Assembly (NCBI GenBank): GCA_910578865.1
Contig: CAJTRM010000001.1
Coordinates: 310,248-374,247, forward strand
Reading direction: 5' to 3'
Length of the DNA: 64,000 nt
Source: an uncultured Dorea sp.
GTDB lineage: Bacteria; Bacillota_A; Clostridia; Lachnospirales; Lachnospiraceae
A model generated the notes under the pieces. That model worked only from the letters and a program-made list of their open reading frames with translations, had not been told where the DNA came from and did not search any database. Made by a program: the position numbers and the translations under genes. This document shows positions 52,024 through 60,643 of this stretch, one piece after another; within the stretch, counting starts at the first letter, position 1; each line of letters opens with the position of its first letter.

Positions 52024-52531
52024 ATGCACCCTCCCGTATGTTCTTTTGTTTGCTGAGTTCCAAAATCCGTTGGTTCCTGCTTCCGCGAAAGGGAAGCGTA
52101 ATATCTTTTTCTTCCTGAATAAATTCACCGTCCACCAGGACATCAATGCAGGAGAGCATGTCCTCCGTAGCCTCTGTGTACACTCTGCCGCCTTCCTTAA
52201 GATCCACATCGTACAGGTAGCCCGTGTAGCACCAGATATCTTTTTGGGGACAGCAGCGCTTAATCCTTCTCAAAAGTCCCGCCAGCACCGCCTGATTCTC
52301 CGGCTCAAAGGGCTCCCCGCCGAGAAGCGTGAACCCCTGGATATACGAAGGCTTAAGAAGCTCTATGATCCTTTCCTCCACCTCTTTTGTGTAGGGCTTT
52401 CCATAAGCAAAGTCCCAGGTCTCGGGATTAAAGCATCCCCTGCAGTGATGCCTGCATCCCGATACAAACAGACTCACCCGCACTCCCGGCCCGTCCGCAA
52501 TATCATACTCTTTTATATTTGCATAATTCAT
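52007..52531 (-). CDS. nrdG: anaerobic ribonucleotide reductase activating protein
   Basis: A 174-residue radical SAM enzyme. I start at the ATG at 52529-52531 (MNYANIKEYDIADGPGVRV). The cluster is CRHHCRGCFNP (CxxxCxxC), and TLLGGEPFEP is the usual SAM-binding segment. It forms the glycyl radical on NrdD. The in-frame 57 codons before the start are not conserved and overlap nrdD. The gene follows nrdD by 16 bases. Confidence 0.95.
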   Translation of the reverse strand: MNYANIKEYDIADGPGVRVSLFVSGCRHHCRGCFNPETWDFAYGKPYTKEVEERIIELLKPSYIQGFTLLGGEPFEPENQAVLAGLLRRIKRCCPQKDIWCYTGYLYDVDLKEGGRVYTEATEDMLSCIDVLVDGEFIQEEKDITLPFRGSRNQRILELSKQKNIREGAYESSK

Positions 52532-52547
52532 AAACACACATTCTTTC

Positions 52548-54737
52548 CTACAGATGAAGCACCCTGTCCTTAATCTCCTGTGTCCGTCCCTGGTTCCAGA
52601 ACTGCGTCCCGATATATCCGCACGTCCTTCTCGCCACAGACATTTTCTCCTGATCTCTGCTTCCGCAATTCGGGCACTCCCAGACCAGCTTTCCTGATTC
52701 ATCCTCTTTGATCAGAATCTCTCCGCTGTAGCCGCAGCCCTCGCAAAAATCACTTTTCGTATTAAGCTCTGCATACATAATATTATCATAGATAAACTGC
52801 ATAACAGAAAGTACGGCCGGAATATTATCCTGCATATTAGGAACCTCAATATAACTGATCGCCCCGCCCGGAGATAATTTCTGAAATTCCGCCTCAAATT
52901 TTAATTTATCAAAGGCATTGATCTTCTCTGATACATGTACGTGATAACTGTTCGTAATATAATTTTTATCTGTCACCCCTTCAATAATGCCGAACCTCTT
53001 CTGTAAGCATTTGGCAAACTTATAGGTCGTGGACTCCATAGGGGTTCCGTACACAGAATAACTGATATTTTCCGCTGCCTTCCACTCCGCACATTTGTCA
53101 TTGAGCCGCTGCATGACCTTCAGCGCAAATTTACCGGCCTCAGGATCCGTGTGGGATCTGCCCATCATCCGCACACACATCTCATACAGCCCTGCATACC
53201 CCAAAGAAATCGTAGAATACCCGTTATACAGCAGCTTATCAATCTTTTCTCCCTTCTCAAGGCGCGCCAGAGCGCCGTACTGCCACAGAATGGGCGCCAC
53301 ATCAGATACCGTTCCGAGAAGTCTTTCATGCCTGCATCTGAGCGCACGGTGGCAGAGTTCCAGACGCTCATCCAGGATCGTCCAGAACCTGTGCATATCT
53401 CCTTCTGAAGAGCAGGCCACATCCACCAGATTGATCGTTACGACACCCTGATTGAATCTTCCGTAAAACTTATGGCTTCCGTCTGCATTTTTCTGAGAAT
53501 CCTCTACGGTCAGGAAGGACCTGCAGCCCATGCAGGTATACACCTCCCCCTGCTTCAGTTCTTTCATGATCTTCGCAGAAATATAATCCGGCACCATACG
53601 CTTTGCCGTACATTTTGCCGCCAGATGCGTGAGATACCAGTATTCGGATTTTTCAGTGATATTATCCTCATCCAGTACATAGATCAGCTTCGGAAATGCC
53701 GGTGTGATCCACACCCCTTTTTCATTCTTCACACCCTGCATTCTCTGGATCAGGACTTCTTCTATAATAATGGCAAGATCGTCCCGTGTCCTCCCCTCCG
53801 GCACTTCGTCCAGATACATAAACATGGTAACAAACGGAGCCTGGCCGTTGCAGGTCATAAGCGTGATCAACTGGTACTGAATCGTCTGGATACCGCTCTT
53901 GATCTCCTCGCGCAACCTGCGTTCCGTCACCCTTGTGATAATCTCCTCGTCCATGCTTTCCCCGCACTCCTGACGCTCTTCTACAACCGCCTTCCTGATC
54001 TTCTGGCGGCTGATGTCTACAAACGGAGCCAGATGCGCCAGTGAAAATGACTGCCCGCCATACTGGTTGCTTGCCACCTGGGCCACGATCTGAGTTGTTA
54101 CATTACATGCAGTAAAAAAGCTGTGGGGCTTCTCAATCAGTGTTTCACTGATCACCGTCCCGTTCTGGAGCATATCCTCCAGATTGATCAGATCACAGTT
54201 ATGCTCTTTCTGTGCAAAGTAATCGGAATCATGGAAATGGATGATCCCGTCTTCATGTGCATGTACGATCTCTTCCGGAAGCAGGATACGCCTGGACAGA
54301 TCCTTACTTACTTCTCCGGCCATATAATCCCTCTGTGTAGAATTGATGACCGGATTTTTATTGGAATTCTCCTGATTGACTTCTTCATTCAAATGCTCGA
54401 TCAGAGCCAGTATACCGTTATCCGTCGTATTGGATTTGCGGCTCATCTCTCTTTTGTAGCGATAGCGTACATATTTCTGCGCCACCTCGTAACCACGCAT
54501 CTCCATGATACCCTTCTCCACCATATCCTGGATATCCTCCACATTAACTGCGTGCGTGGATTCCTCCACCTTCTTTGCAATCTTCTCCGCAATGGCAATA
54601 ATCTGGTATTCATTCATCTGATAAATCCGGTCAATCTCATGATTGGCCGCCTTGATCGCATTTATAATTTTCTCCAAATGGAAGTTTACTTCTTCTCCGT
54701 TTCTCTTGATCACCTTATTCTTCACTTGAATTCCCAT
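52548..54737 (-). CDS. nrdD: anaerobic ribonucleoside-triphosphate reductase
   Basis: A 729-residue class III reductase. I start at the ATG at 54735-54737 after GGAG; an upstream in-frame extension of 28 codons is not needed. The N-terminal ATP-cone (residues 1-90) is present for allosteric control. The zinc-binding C-terminal domain has CEGCGYSG and CPNCGS. The glycyl radical motif is RTCGYIGTQFW, with the Gly near residue 703. It reduces NTPs without oxygen. An NrdR box lies 50 bases upstream. Confidence 0.97.
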   Translation of the reverse strand: MGIQVKNKVIKRNGEEVNFHLEKIINAIKAANHEIDRIYQMNEYQIIAIAEKIAKKVEESTHAVNVEDIQDMVEKGIMEMRGYEVAQKYVRYRYKREMSRKSNTTDNGILALIEHLNEEVNQENSNKNPVINSTQRDYMAGEVSKDLSRRILLPEEIVHAHEDGIIHFHDSDYFAQKEHNCDLINLEDMLQNGTVISETLIEKPHSFFTACNVTTQIVAQVASNQYGGQSFSLAHLAPFVDISRQKIRKAVVEERQECGESMDEEIITRVTERRLREEIKSGIQTIQYQLITLMTCNGQAPFVTMFMYLDEVPEGRTRDDLAIIIEEVLIQRMQGVKNEKGVWITPAFPKLIYVLDEDNITEKSEYWYLTHLAAKCTAKRMVPDYISAKIMKELKQGEVYTCMGCRSFLTVEDSQKNADGSHKFYGRFNQGVVTINLVDVACSSEGDMHRFWTILDERLELCHRALRCRHERLLGTVSDVAPILWQYGALARLEKGEKIDKLLYNGYSTISLGYAGLYEMCVRMMGRSHTDPEAGKFALKVMQRLNDKCAEWKAAENISYSVYGTPMESTTYKFAKCLQKRFGIIEGVTDKNYITNSYHVHVSEKINAFDKLKFEAEFQKLSPGGAISYIEVPNMQDNIPAVLSVMQFIYDNIMYAELNTKSDFCEGCGYSGEILIKEDESGKLVWECPNCGSRDQEKMSVARRTCGYIGTQFWNQGRTQEIKDRVLHL

Positions 54738-54756
54738 ATTCTCCACCTCTTCATTT

Positions 54757-54802
54757 CTACCAAATATAGAATTTTGGTTTTTTCTCACACAATATGTAGT
54801 GC
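54757..54802 (-). promoter_or_regulatory. NrdR box (and a weaker second box) before nrdD
   Basis: The minus-strand sequence GCACTACATATTGTGT (54787-54802) matches the NrdR consensus ACACTATATATAGTGT at all but two positions. A weaker match, ATTCTATATTTGGTAG (54757-54772), is 30 bases away, close to the three-helical-turn spacing of NrdR pairs. A TATGAT hexamer lies at 54810-54815, so the stronger box covers the transcription start. NrdR represses ribonucleotide reductases when (d)ATP is high. Confidence 0.7.
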
Positions 54803-54943
54803 GATTACTATCATACACCAAAATAGCAGGAATGGGAAGAGAAAGTTTTTAAATTTCTTGCAACCTTTTAATAGATATAACATTGCTTTTGTTTCAGTAT
54901 CTGCTGCGGACGGTTTTTTTGTACAATATTTTTAGTCACTCTG

Positions 54944-55435
54944 CTACTCATAGTTCTTATTTTTTAACTCATTTTCCATTTTTCTTTGTATATACTCAAT
55001 ATCAGGAAATATCAAACGAATCCCCCGTCTATACATAGCAAGAATCTCTCGCAAATTAACTGTCAGTTCCCTATTCAATTTACTATGTATAACGACTGGC
55101 TTGCCCTCAACAGTATGTACATGGTCAAAGTATTTCTTTAATATCGGAAAGGCATTTTGCATCAGAAAAGCATTATCTTTTCCAGCAAATGTCCCTATAA
55201 TGATAGTATTGCATTTCCCATATCGTTTTATTTTCTTATCAATAATAACTTTATACTTATCTACCTGTGAACTAATCGGAATCATCCAGTACAATTCTTT
55301 ATTCTTATTATCCTGAATTGTCAAAAAATGAGGACGATAACTTCCATTTTCTTTATTACTCATCAAGTATTTATCTTGTATCATATCAAAAAACTCATCT
55401 TTGATATGATAAGAATATCCCTGTGTTACTTCCAT
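54944..55435 (-). CDS. type III toxin, ToxN/AbiQ/CptN family endoribonuclease
   Basis: A 163-residue protein closest to CptN-type toxins of Clostridia: QGYSYHIKDEFFDMI at the N-terminus, YRPHFLTIQD, ELYWMIPISSQVDKY, KCNTIIIGTFAGKDNAFLMQN and a Lys/Arg-rich end with GIRLIFPDIEYIQRKM. ToxN family enzymes cut mRNA at A-rich sites and are held inactive by RNA repeats. Such repeats lie directly upstream, with a terminator between, as in all known members. GGGAG precedes the ATG. Its AT-rich sequence suggests horizontal transfer. Confidence 0.85.
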   Translation of the reverse strand: MEVTQGYSYHIKDEFFDMIQDKYLMSNKENGSYRPHFLTIQDNKNKELYWMIPISSQVDKYKVIIDKKIKRYGKCNTIIIGTFAGKDNAFLMQNAFPILKKYFDHVHTVEGKPVVIHSKLNRELTVNLREILAMYRRGIRLIFPDIEYIQRKMENELKNKNYE

Positions 55436-55452
55436 GCTTTCTCCCTATGCAA

Positions 55453-55481
55453 AATCCCCACCAGAAACTGATGGGGATTCA
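55453..55481 (-). terminator. leaky terminator between antitoxin RNA and toxin
   Basis: On the minus strand AATCCCCA and TGGGGATT form a stem (extended by CAG/CTG pairing) with a short loop, followed by TTTT. It lies between the RNA repeats and the toxin ATG, the usual place in type III loci, where it sets the ratio of antitoxin RNA to toxin mRNA. Confidence 0.8.
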
Positions 55482-55503
55482 TTGACGAACTATACTACTT
55501 TTA

Positions 55504-55632
55504 TCCCACCTGTATAGCAAGTGGCAATTATTTACGCACCGAATTATTTATACCCCACACCATCGGCAAGTGGCAAAATTACGCATTATGCTTCTTATAC
55601 CCCGTCACATAACAAACGGCAAACATTTACTT
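55504..55632 (-). ncRNA. antitoxin RNA repeats of a type III toxin-antitoxin locus
   Basis: Three imperfect repeats with starts at 55504, 55553 and 55600 (periods 49 and 47). Transcribed from the minus strand, each unit reads TTGCC-[AG][CT]-TTG, a loop, then [AG][CT]GGGGTA. In two units CCAC faces GTGG; in the third CCGT faces ACGG, so both sides change together, as a base-paired structure requires. The third (first transcribed) copy is shorter. A promoter lies upstream and a terminator downstream. Confidence 0.8.
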
Positions 55633-55642
55633 CTATTCATAG

Positions 55643-55670
55643 TATAGCAAAATCTACCGAAAATGCAACG
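55643..55670 (-). promoter_or_regulatory. promoter of the type III toxin-antitoxin locus
   Basis: On the minus strand TTGCAT (55665-55670), a 16-base spacer and TATACT (55643-55648). Transcription would begin near 55636, just before the first repeat. Confidence 0.6.
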
Positions 55671-55895
55671 GATTTTTCAATACCGACGCATCTATTTATG
55701 ATGTTAATCCATTTGCTACCCTATGTATAATCTATTATATTGAAAAATTCTGAAATTACTATATGAAAATTCACCATACCAGATTTGATAGATTAAACTG
55801 ATATCACAACAGGTACATTTTTGAGAATTTTTCATAAAATCACATACCTTTAGAGAAAACATCCGTTATCTGCTTCTATTATACCGTAAAGATAC

Positions 55896-55939
55896 AAAAA
55901 AAGCGCCGAACCCGCTTATCTAAAAGCAAACCCGACACT
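55896..55939 (-). terminator. terminator after tRNA-Lys
   Basis: On the minus strand AGTGTCGGGTTTGC pairs with GCGGGTTCGGCGCT through several G-U pairs, followed by seven T residues. It starts 6 bases after the tRNA 3' end. The 225 bases from here to the toxin promoter hold no convincing gene. Confidence 0.85.
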
Positions 55940-55944
55940 CTTAC

Positions 55945-56017
55945 TGCGCGATCAGGGGTTCGAACCCTGGACACCCTGATTAAGAGTCAGGTGCTCTGCC
56001 AGCTGAGCTAATCGCGC
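55945..56017 (-). tRNA. tRNA-Lys (anticodon CTT)
   Basis: A 73-base tRNA on the minus strand. The acceptor stem is GCGCGAT/ATCGCGC, the anticodon arm CCTGA-CTCTTAA-TCAGG gives CTT for the codon AAG, and the T arm is CAGGGTTCGAACCCTG. The 3' CCA is not encoded. A strong terminator follows. Confidence 0.97.
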
Positions 56018-56221
56018 ATCTTTGTTTTTTATGTCACATTATCTGTAACGCAATGACTATTATATAATATACTTTTTAAAAATGCAAGTATTTTTTTATT
56101 TATTTTTATATTTCTTTCATATTTTTATTCTTCTATTCATATATTTTATACAGGTGTCCCGTAATTTATCCCCGGCAGACCGGGAGGATTTTTATCTGAC
56201 AAAGTAACGGAGGATTTTGTA

Positions 56222-56746
56222 ATGGCTGTATCATCAAAGCTTTCACTATATATAAACAAAAAGGACAGGCCCTATATAATAGCGGTATTATTACTCGGAA
56301 GCCTGAACCATTTCCTTTATGAGTGGTCCGGACAAGCTGCTGTCATTGCGCTCTTCTGCCCGGTCAACGAATCTGTCTGGGAGCACCTGAAGCTTTTATT
56401 CTTTCCGTTTCTTTTCATCTCAGTTATCCTGTTTATAAAGTCACGGGCTGAGGCGCTCTCCTTCTTTTATTACAGTTTTTTAGCTGTAACAGGCGGGCTT
56501 TTTTCTGTAATCGTGCTCTTTTATACTTATACAGGTATATTAGGCACAAATTTTTTAGCTGCAGATCTTCTGATCTTCCTTATCAGCGTACTTTTTTCCT
56601 TTTACCTGGCTTCCAGGCTCCGCAGGTCCGGGCTTCAGCCTCCGCCGCAAAACATTGTATTCTCTCTGTGGATCATTACGGCTCTGTGCTTCTTTTCCTT
56701 TACATGCTTTCCGCCGGATCTGCCGCTTTTCTTTCCGCCGGCCTGA
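56222..56746 (+). CDS. DUF6512-type membrane protein
   Basis: A 174-residue integral membrane protein with about five helices. It contains NHFLYEWSGQ and the conserved NESVWEHLKLLFFPFL motif that marks the DUF6512 family. Function unknown. GGAGG precedes the ATG by 8 bases; a small CCCGG hairpin lies about 45 bases upstream. It is one of the few plus-strand genes and is convergent with V-ATPase operon 2, with only 16 bases between the stops. Confidence 0.8.
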   Translation: MAVSSKLSLYINKKDRPYIIAVLLLGSLNHFLYEWSGQAAVIALFCPVNESVWEHLKLLFFPFLFISVILFIKSRAEALSFFYYSFLAVTGGLFSVIVLFYTYTGILGTNFLAADLLIFLISVLFSFYLASRLRRSGLQPPPQNIVFSLWIITALCFFSFTCFPPDLPLFFPPA

Positions 56747-56762
56747 TAGACTGCCCGGCTCC

Positions 56763-57377
56763 TCAGGACTGCATCCTTTTAATGACTTTCAGTCTTGTAA
56801 ATTCCTCCCGCTCTTTCTCCTCCAGTGCATTGTTAATCGTATATACCAGATTACTATACATCGGAATCGTGATATTTTTAAGTGCATTGGCCCTCTTCTG
56901 GGTCTTCTTAATATTTGCCGCCAGACGGTAAGCCGAATTTTCCACCTCTGACAGCTTGAGCGTCAGTTCCTTCACTTCCCGGAAGGCCTCACGTACAATA
57001 TCAATGGATTCATGTGTGGTTCCGAAGGAATACGTAAGATTATTCTGTTTATCATCATATTTCACATGCGGGATCTCCGTCCCCATAATACTCCTTGTCT
57101 GAATACGGACGGATTCCTCGATCGGAACTGTAAATGCCAGCTCCTGAACCTTACTGATACCGTGTTCAATATTGGCACGCTGGAGGCACGCATACGCCTT
57201 GGTAAATGTCGTGTCAATCTGTTCCTGTATATCTTTGGCCTCATCAATCAAAGTCATAAGCTCTTTCAGAAGAATATTCCGCTTCTTATCCATCAGGTCA
57301 TAGCCCTGATGTGCCAGTGACAGCGAATTCTTCGCGAGCATCAGATTTCCTTTTGTGGGGAATTCTCTCGGATCCAT
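56763..57377 (-). CDS. ntpD: V-type ATPase subunit D, operon 2
   Basis: A 204-residue rotor-shaft protein. The N-terminus FPTKGNLMLAKNSLSLAHQGYDLMDKKRNIL and the C-terminal helix NIKKTQKRANALKNITIP are typical of subunit D. It differs strongly from the operon 1 copy (for example FPTKGN in place of PTRMEL). It follows B after a 96-base gap with two strong hairpins. It is the last gene of the operon; no clear terminator is seen before the convergent DUF6512 gene. Confidence 0.93.
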   Translation of the reverse strand: MDPREFPTKGNLMLAKNSLSLAHQGYDLMDKKRNILLKELMTLIDEAKDIQEQIDTTFTKAYACLQRANIEHGISKVQELAFTVPIEESVRIQTRSIMGTEIPHVKYDDKQNNLTYSFGTTHESIDIVREAFREVKELTLKLSEVENSAYRLAANIKKTQKRANALKNITIPMYSNLVYTINNALEEKEREEFTRLKVIKRMQS

Positions 57378-57401
57378 ACAGTTCCCTCCTTCCTGTTCGT
57401 C

Positions 57402-57461
57402 CCTCGGCCCTGTGCCGAGGTTATAGAAATACGGACAGCCGGGTTGGGGGACCCGCTGCCC
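57402..57461 (-). repeat. two hairpins between subunits B and D of operon 2
   Basis: Within the 96-base gap, GGACAGCCGGGT (57433-57444) pairs with ACCCGCTGCCC (57451-57461) with one bulge, and CCTCGGC (57402-57408) pairs perfectly with GCCGAGG (57414-57420). Neither is followed by a U-tract, so they are more likely to slow RNA decay or set the D-to-B ratio than to end transcription. Confidence 0.5.
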
Positions 57462-57473
57462 ATACTTCCGTGA

Positions 57474-58856
57474 TTACTCTTCTTCCTGTGAATAGTATCG
57501 ATCTATCAATTTCGTATCTATACGATCCAGTTCTTCCTTCGGCAAAAGGCCAAGCAGCTTCCAGCCAAGATCCAGAGTGTCCAGGATGGTACGGTTCTCC
57601 GTCGGCCCCTGGCCTACATAGTGCTTCTCGAACTCTTCTCCGAATTTCAGATATTTCTTGTCAATGGGAGACAGCTCATCCTCACCGATCACGGAAGCTA
57701 AGTTCCTTGCCTCGCCTACCTTGGCATAGGCTGAAAACAGCTGATTGGCCAGATCCTGATGATCCTCCCTTGTATAACCGGCGCCGATACCGTCCTTCAT
57801 AAGACGCGACAGCGACGGCAGGATACTGATCGGCGGATATATAGCCTGCCCATGCAGGCTCCTTTCCAGTACGATCTGTCCCTCCGTAATATATCCGGTA
57901 AGATCCGGGATCGGATGGGTGATATCGTCGTTGGGCATCGTAAGGATCGGAAGCTGCGTTACAGAACCTGTGGATTCCTCCACGATACCCGCGCGCTCAT
58001 AAATCGTGGCAAGTTCACTGTACAGATATCCGGGATACCCCTTTCTTGAAGGAATCTCTCCCCTCGAAGATGACACCTCACGCATAGCCTCTGCAAAGGA
58101 TGTCATATCCGTGAGGATTACAAGAATATGCATGTTGCACTCAAACGCCAGATACTCTGCGACTGTAAGGGCAACCTTCGGAGTGATCAGACGCTCTACT
58201 ACCGGATCATTTGCCAGGTTCAGGAACATGCACACATGATCCGATACGCCGCTCTCCTCGAAGGTCTTGCGGAAAAATTCCGCCACATCATGCTTTACTC
58301 CCATTGCGCCGAACACTACTGCAAATTCACCTTCTGCATCATCTCCCAGAGACGCCTGCTTTACAATCTGCGCTGCAAGCTGATCATGGGGAAGTCCGTT
58401 CCCGGAAAAGATCGGCAGCTTCTGGCCGCGGATCAAAGTGGTAAGCCCGTCAATCGCGGATATTCCGGTGCGGATATAGTTTCTCGGATATTCTCTTTTC
58501 ACCGGGTTCAGAGGAAGCCCGTTAATATCCCTGTGATCCAGGGACGTGATCGGGCCCAGTCCGTCAATGGGTTCCCCGATCCCGTTGAACGTACGCCCCA
58601 GCATATCCGGGGACACGGCAACCTCCATCGGATGACCGGTAAGCTTTGTGTGCGTATTTACAAGAGACATATTTTCCGTCCCTTCAAATACCTGAATGAT
58701 TGCCTTATCCTCATTCAGCTCTACGATACGGCCCATTTTCCGGGTATTTCCGTCAACCACAAACTCAACGATCTCATCAAAAAACGCATCCTGTACCCCT
58801 TCCAGTACAACAAGAGGTCCGTTAATACTACTTAGTCCAAGATATTCAATTGCCAT
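57474..58856 (-). CDS. ntpB: V-type ATPase subunit B, operon 2
   Basis: A 460-residue non-catalytic head subunit. Typical parts are YLGLSSINGPLVVLEGV, SPDMLGRTFNGIGEPIDG, KLPIFSGNGLPHDQLAAQIVKQA and VLILTDMTSFAEAMREVSS. No P-loop is present. Compared with the first copy it is clearly a paralogue, not a recent duplication. It starts 14 bases after A. Confidence 0.97.
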   Translation of the reverse strand: MAIEYLGLSSINGPLVVLEGVQDAFFDEIVEFVVDGNTRKMGRIVELNEDKAIIQVFEGTENMSLVNTHTKLTGHPMEVAVSPDMLGRTFNGIGEPIDGLGPITSLDHRDINGLPLNPVKREYPRNYIRTGISAIDGLTTLIRGQKLPIFSGNGLPHDQLAAQIVKQASLGDDAEGEFAVVFGAMGVKHDVAEFFRKTFEESGVSDHVCMFLNLANDPVVERLITPKVALTVAEYLAFECNMHILVILTDMTSFAEAMREVSSSRGEIPSRKGYPGYLYSELATIYERAGIVEESTGSVTQLPILTMPNDDITHPIPDLTGYITEGQIVLERSLHGQAIYPPISILPSLSRLMKDGIGAGYTREDHQDLANQLFSAYAKVGEARNLASVIGEDELSPIDKKYLKFGEEFEKHYVGQGPTENRTILDTLDLGWKLLGLLPKEELDRIDTKLIDRYYSQEEE

Positions 58857-58870
58857 AACCGGTTCCTCCC

Positions 58871-60643
58871 TTAAGCATTTTTCTCAATTACTTTATTATA
58901 AAAATCATCAATATCACGTTTATACAGATCTAATAGCTGAAGATTGTCATTGGGCACGTCATATTTGACAGCGATTACCTTTTCAAAGATGCCCTCTGCC
59001 TTGAGGACCGACATCGGCATACCCATAGCTACCAGCTTTCTGCTTGTTTTATACAGATACAGGATCACATCCATCATCTTAAACTGCTTTTCCATGGACA
59101 CACACGTATCATCCTTATGAAATGCATTCTGCTGCAAAAAGCCCAGGCGGATGACTTTCGCGATCTCCAGCACAAGCTTCTGGTCATCGGGAAGCACATC
59201 CCCGCCGATCAGCTTTACAATCTCCATCAGACTGCTCTCCTGGTTAAGAAGGGCCATCAGCCGGTTCCTGTAATCCACAAACTTCGGTGATACATTGTCT
59301 GAATACCATCCGCTCAGATCGCTCAGATACTCACTGTAGCTGGTGAGCCAGTGGATAGCAGGAAAATGCCGAGAATACGCCAATGATTTATCCAGGCCCC
59401 AGAAGCATCTGACAAAACGCTTCGTATTCTGCGTCACAGGCTCGGAGAAATCTCCTCCCTGCGGAGACACAGCTCCGATGATAGATACCGATCCCGTCGC
59501 CCCGTTGAGCGTCTGCATCATACCCGCGCGCTCATAAAACGCCGACAGACGGGAAGCCAGATATGCCGGGAACCCTTCCTCGGCAGGCATTTCCTCCAGA
59601 CGACCTGAAAGCTCACGAAGCGCCTCTGCCCATCTGGACGTGGAATCCGCCATAATAGCCACATCATAGCCCATGTCACGGTAGTATTCTGCCAGCGTAA
59701 GGCCGGTATAGATAGACGCCTCACGGGCCGCCACCGGCATATTGGACGTATTTGCGATCAAGGTAGTCCTGTCCATCAAAGGATTGCCGGACTTCGGATC
59801 TACCAGCTCCGAAAATTCCTCCAGAACCTGCGTCATCTCATTTCCGCGCTCTCCGCATCCGATATAGATAATAATATCCGCATCCGACCACTTGGCGATC
59901 TGATGCTGGGTCATTGTCTTTCCTGTACCGAATCCCCCCGGAATCGATGCAGTTCCTCCTTTTGCAATCGGAAACATCGTATCAAGGATCCTCTGCCCGG
60001 TCACAAGCGGGATGCTTGCCGGATACCTTTTGTGCACCGGCCTGGGAACACGGATCGGCCATTTCTGCGTCATTGTAAGCTCTCTTTTTCCGCCGTCCGT
60101 AAGCTCCACCGTAACTAATATATCATCAATGGTATGCTGCCCGTCCTCAGCCACGGCAGCCACAACCCCTTCTACATCCGGCGGAGCCATACATTTATGA
60201 ACGATCGCCCGTGTCTCCGGAACCTCTGCGATAATTGTCCCGCCGTGGATCATATCTCCCGGGCAGACGGTTATATGCGTATCCCAGAGCCTGGTGCGGT
60301 CCAGTGAATCCACACTGACACCCCGGGTAATGAATGCCCCTCCTTTATCTGCGATTCTGTCAAGCGGGCGCTCGATCCCGTCAAAAATATTGTCAAGTAT
60401 TCCGGGCGCCAGTACAACAGACACTGCATCCCCGGATGCCACAACCTCTTCTCCCGGCCTCAGCCCGGATGTTTCTTCGTACACCTGGATGGTAGTCATG
60501 TCCTTATCCAGGGAAATTACTTCGCCCACCAGCTTTTCCTTCCCTACATAGACCATCTCGGACATCTTGAATCCGTTCTTCCCTTTCAGATAGATAACGG
60601 GTCCATTGATACCGTAGATCTTCCCAACCTTCACACTATCCAA
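58871..60643 (-). CDS. ntpA: V-type ATPase catalytic subunit A, operon 2 (TTG start)
   Basis: A 590-residue catalytic subunit. The P-loop is GGFGTGKTMTQHQIAKW, the catalytic Glu is in GCGERGNEM, and the insertion domain is present. I start at the TTG at 60641-60643, 7 bases after GGGAGGT, so that the protein begins MDSVKVGKIYGINGP; this gives the same length as the operon 1 copy. The TTG lies inside the last codons of E (8-base overlap). The Walker A differs from the GPFGSGKT of the first copy. Confidence 0.95.
   Translation of the reverse strand: MDSVKVGKIYGINGPVIYLKGKNGFKMSEMVYVGKEKLVGEVISLDKDMTTIQVYEETSGLRPGEEVVASGDAVSVVLAPGILDNIFDGIERPLDRIADKGGAFITRGVSVDSLDRTRLWDTHITVCPGDMIHGGTIIAEVPETRAIVHKCMAPPDVEGVVAAVAEDGQHTIDDILVTVELTDGGKRELTMTQKWPIRVPRPVHKRYPASIPLVTGQRILDTMFPIAKGGTASIPGGFGTGKTMTQHQIAKWSDADIIIYIGCGERGNEMTQVLEEFSELVDPKSGNPLMDRTTLIANTSNMPVAAREASIYTGLTLAEYYRDMGYDVAIMADSTSRWAEALRELSGRLEEMPAEEGFPAYLASRLSAFYERAGMMQTLNGATGSVSIIGAVSPQGGDFSEPVTQNTKRFVRCFWGLDKSLAYSRHFPAIHWLTSYSEYLSDLSGWYSDNVSPKFVDYRNRLMALLNQESSLMEIVKLIGGDVLPDDQKLVLEIAKVIRLGFLQQNAFHKDDTCVSMEKQFKMMDVILYLYKTSRKLVAMGMPMSVLKAEGIFEKVIAVKYDVPNDNLQLLDLYKRDIDDFYNKVIEKNA

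Noticed and set aside
55504..55632. Short CRISPR array
   Set aside because: The repeats are imperfect, only three, and lack spacers of constant length; the covarying hairpins and the toxin downstream show an antitoxin RNA.
55716..55835. 39-residue frame upstream of the type III promoter
   Set aside because: Its ribosome-binding site is weak and too distant, codon use is AT-rich and random-looking, and no known motif is seen.
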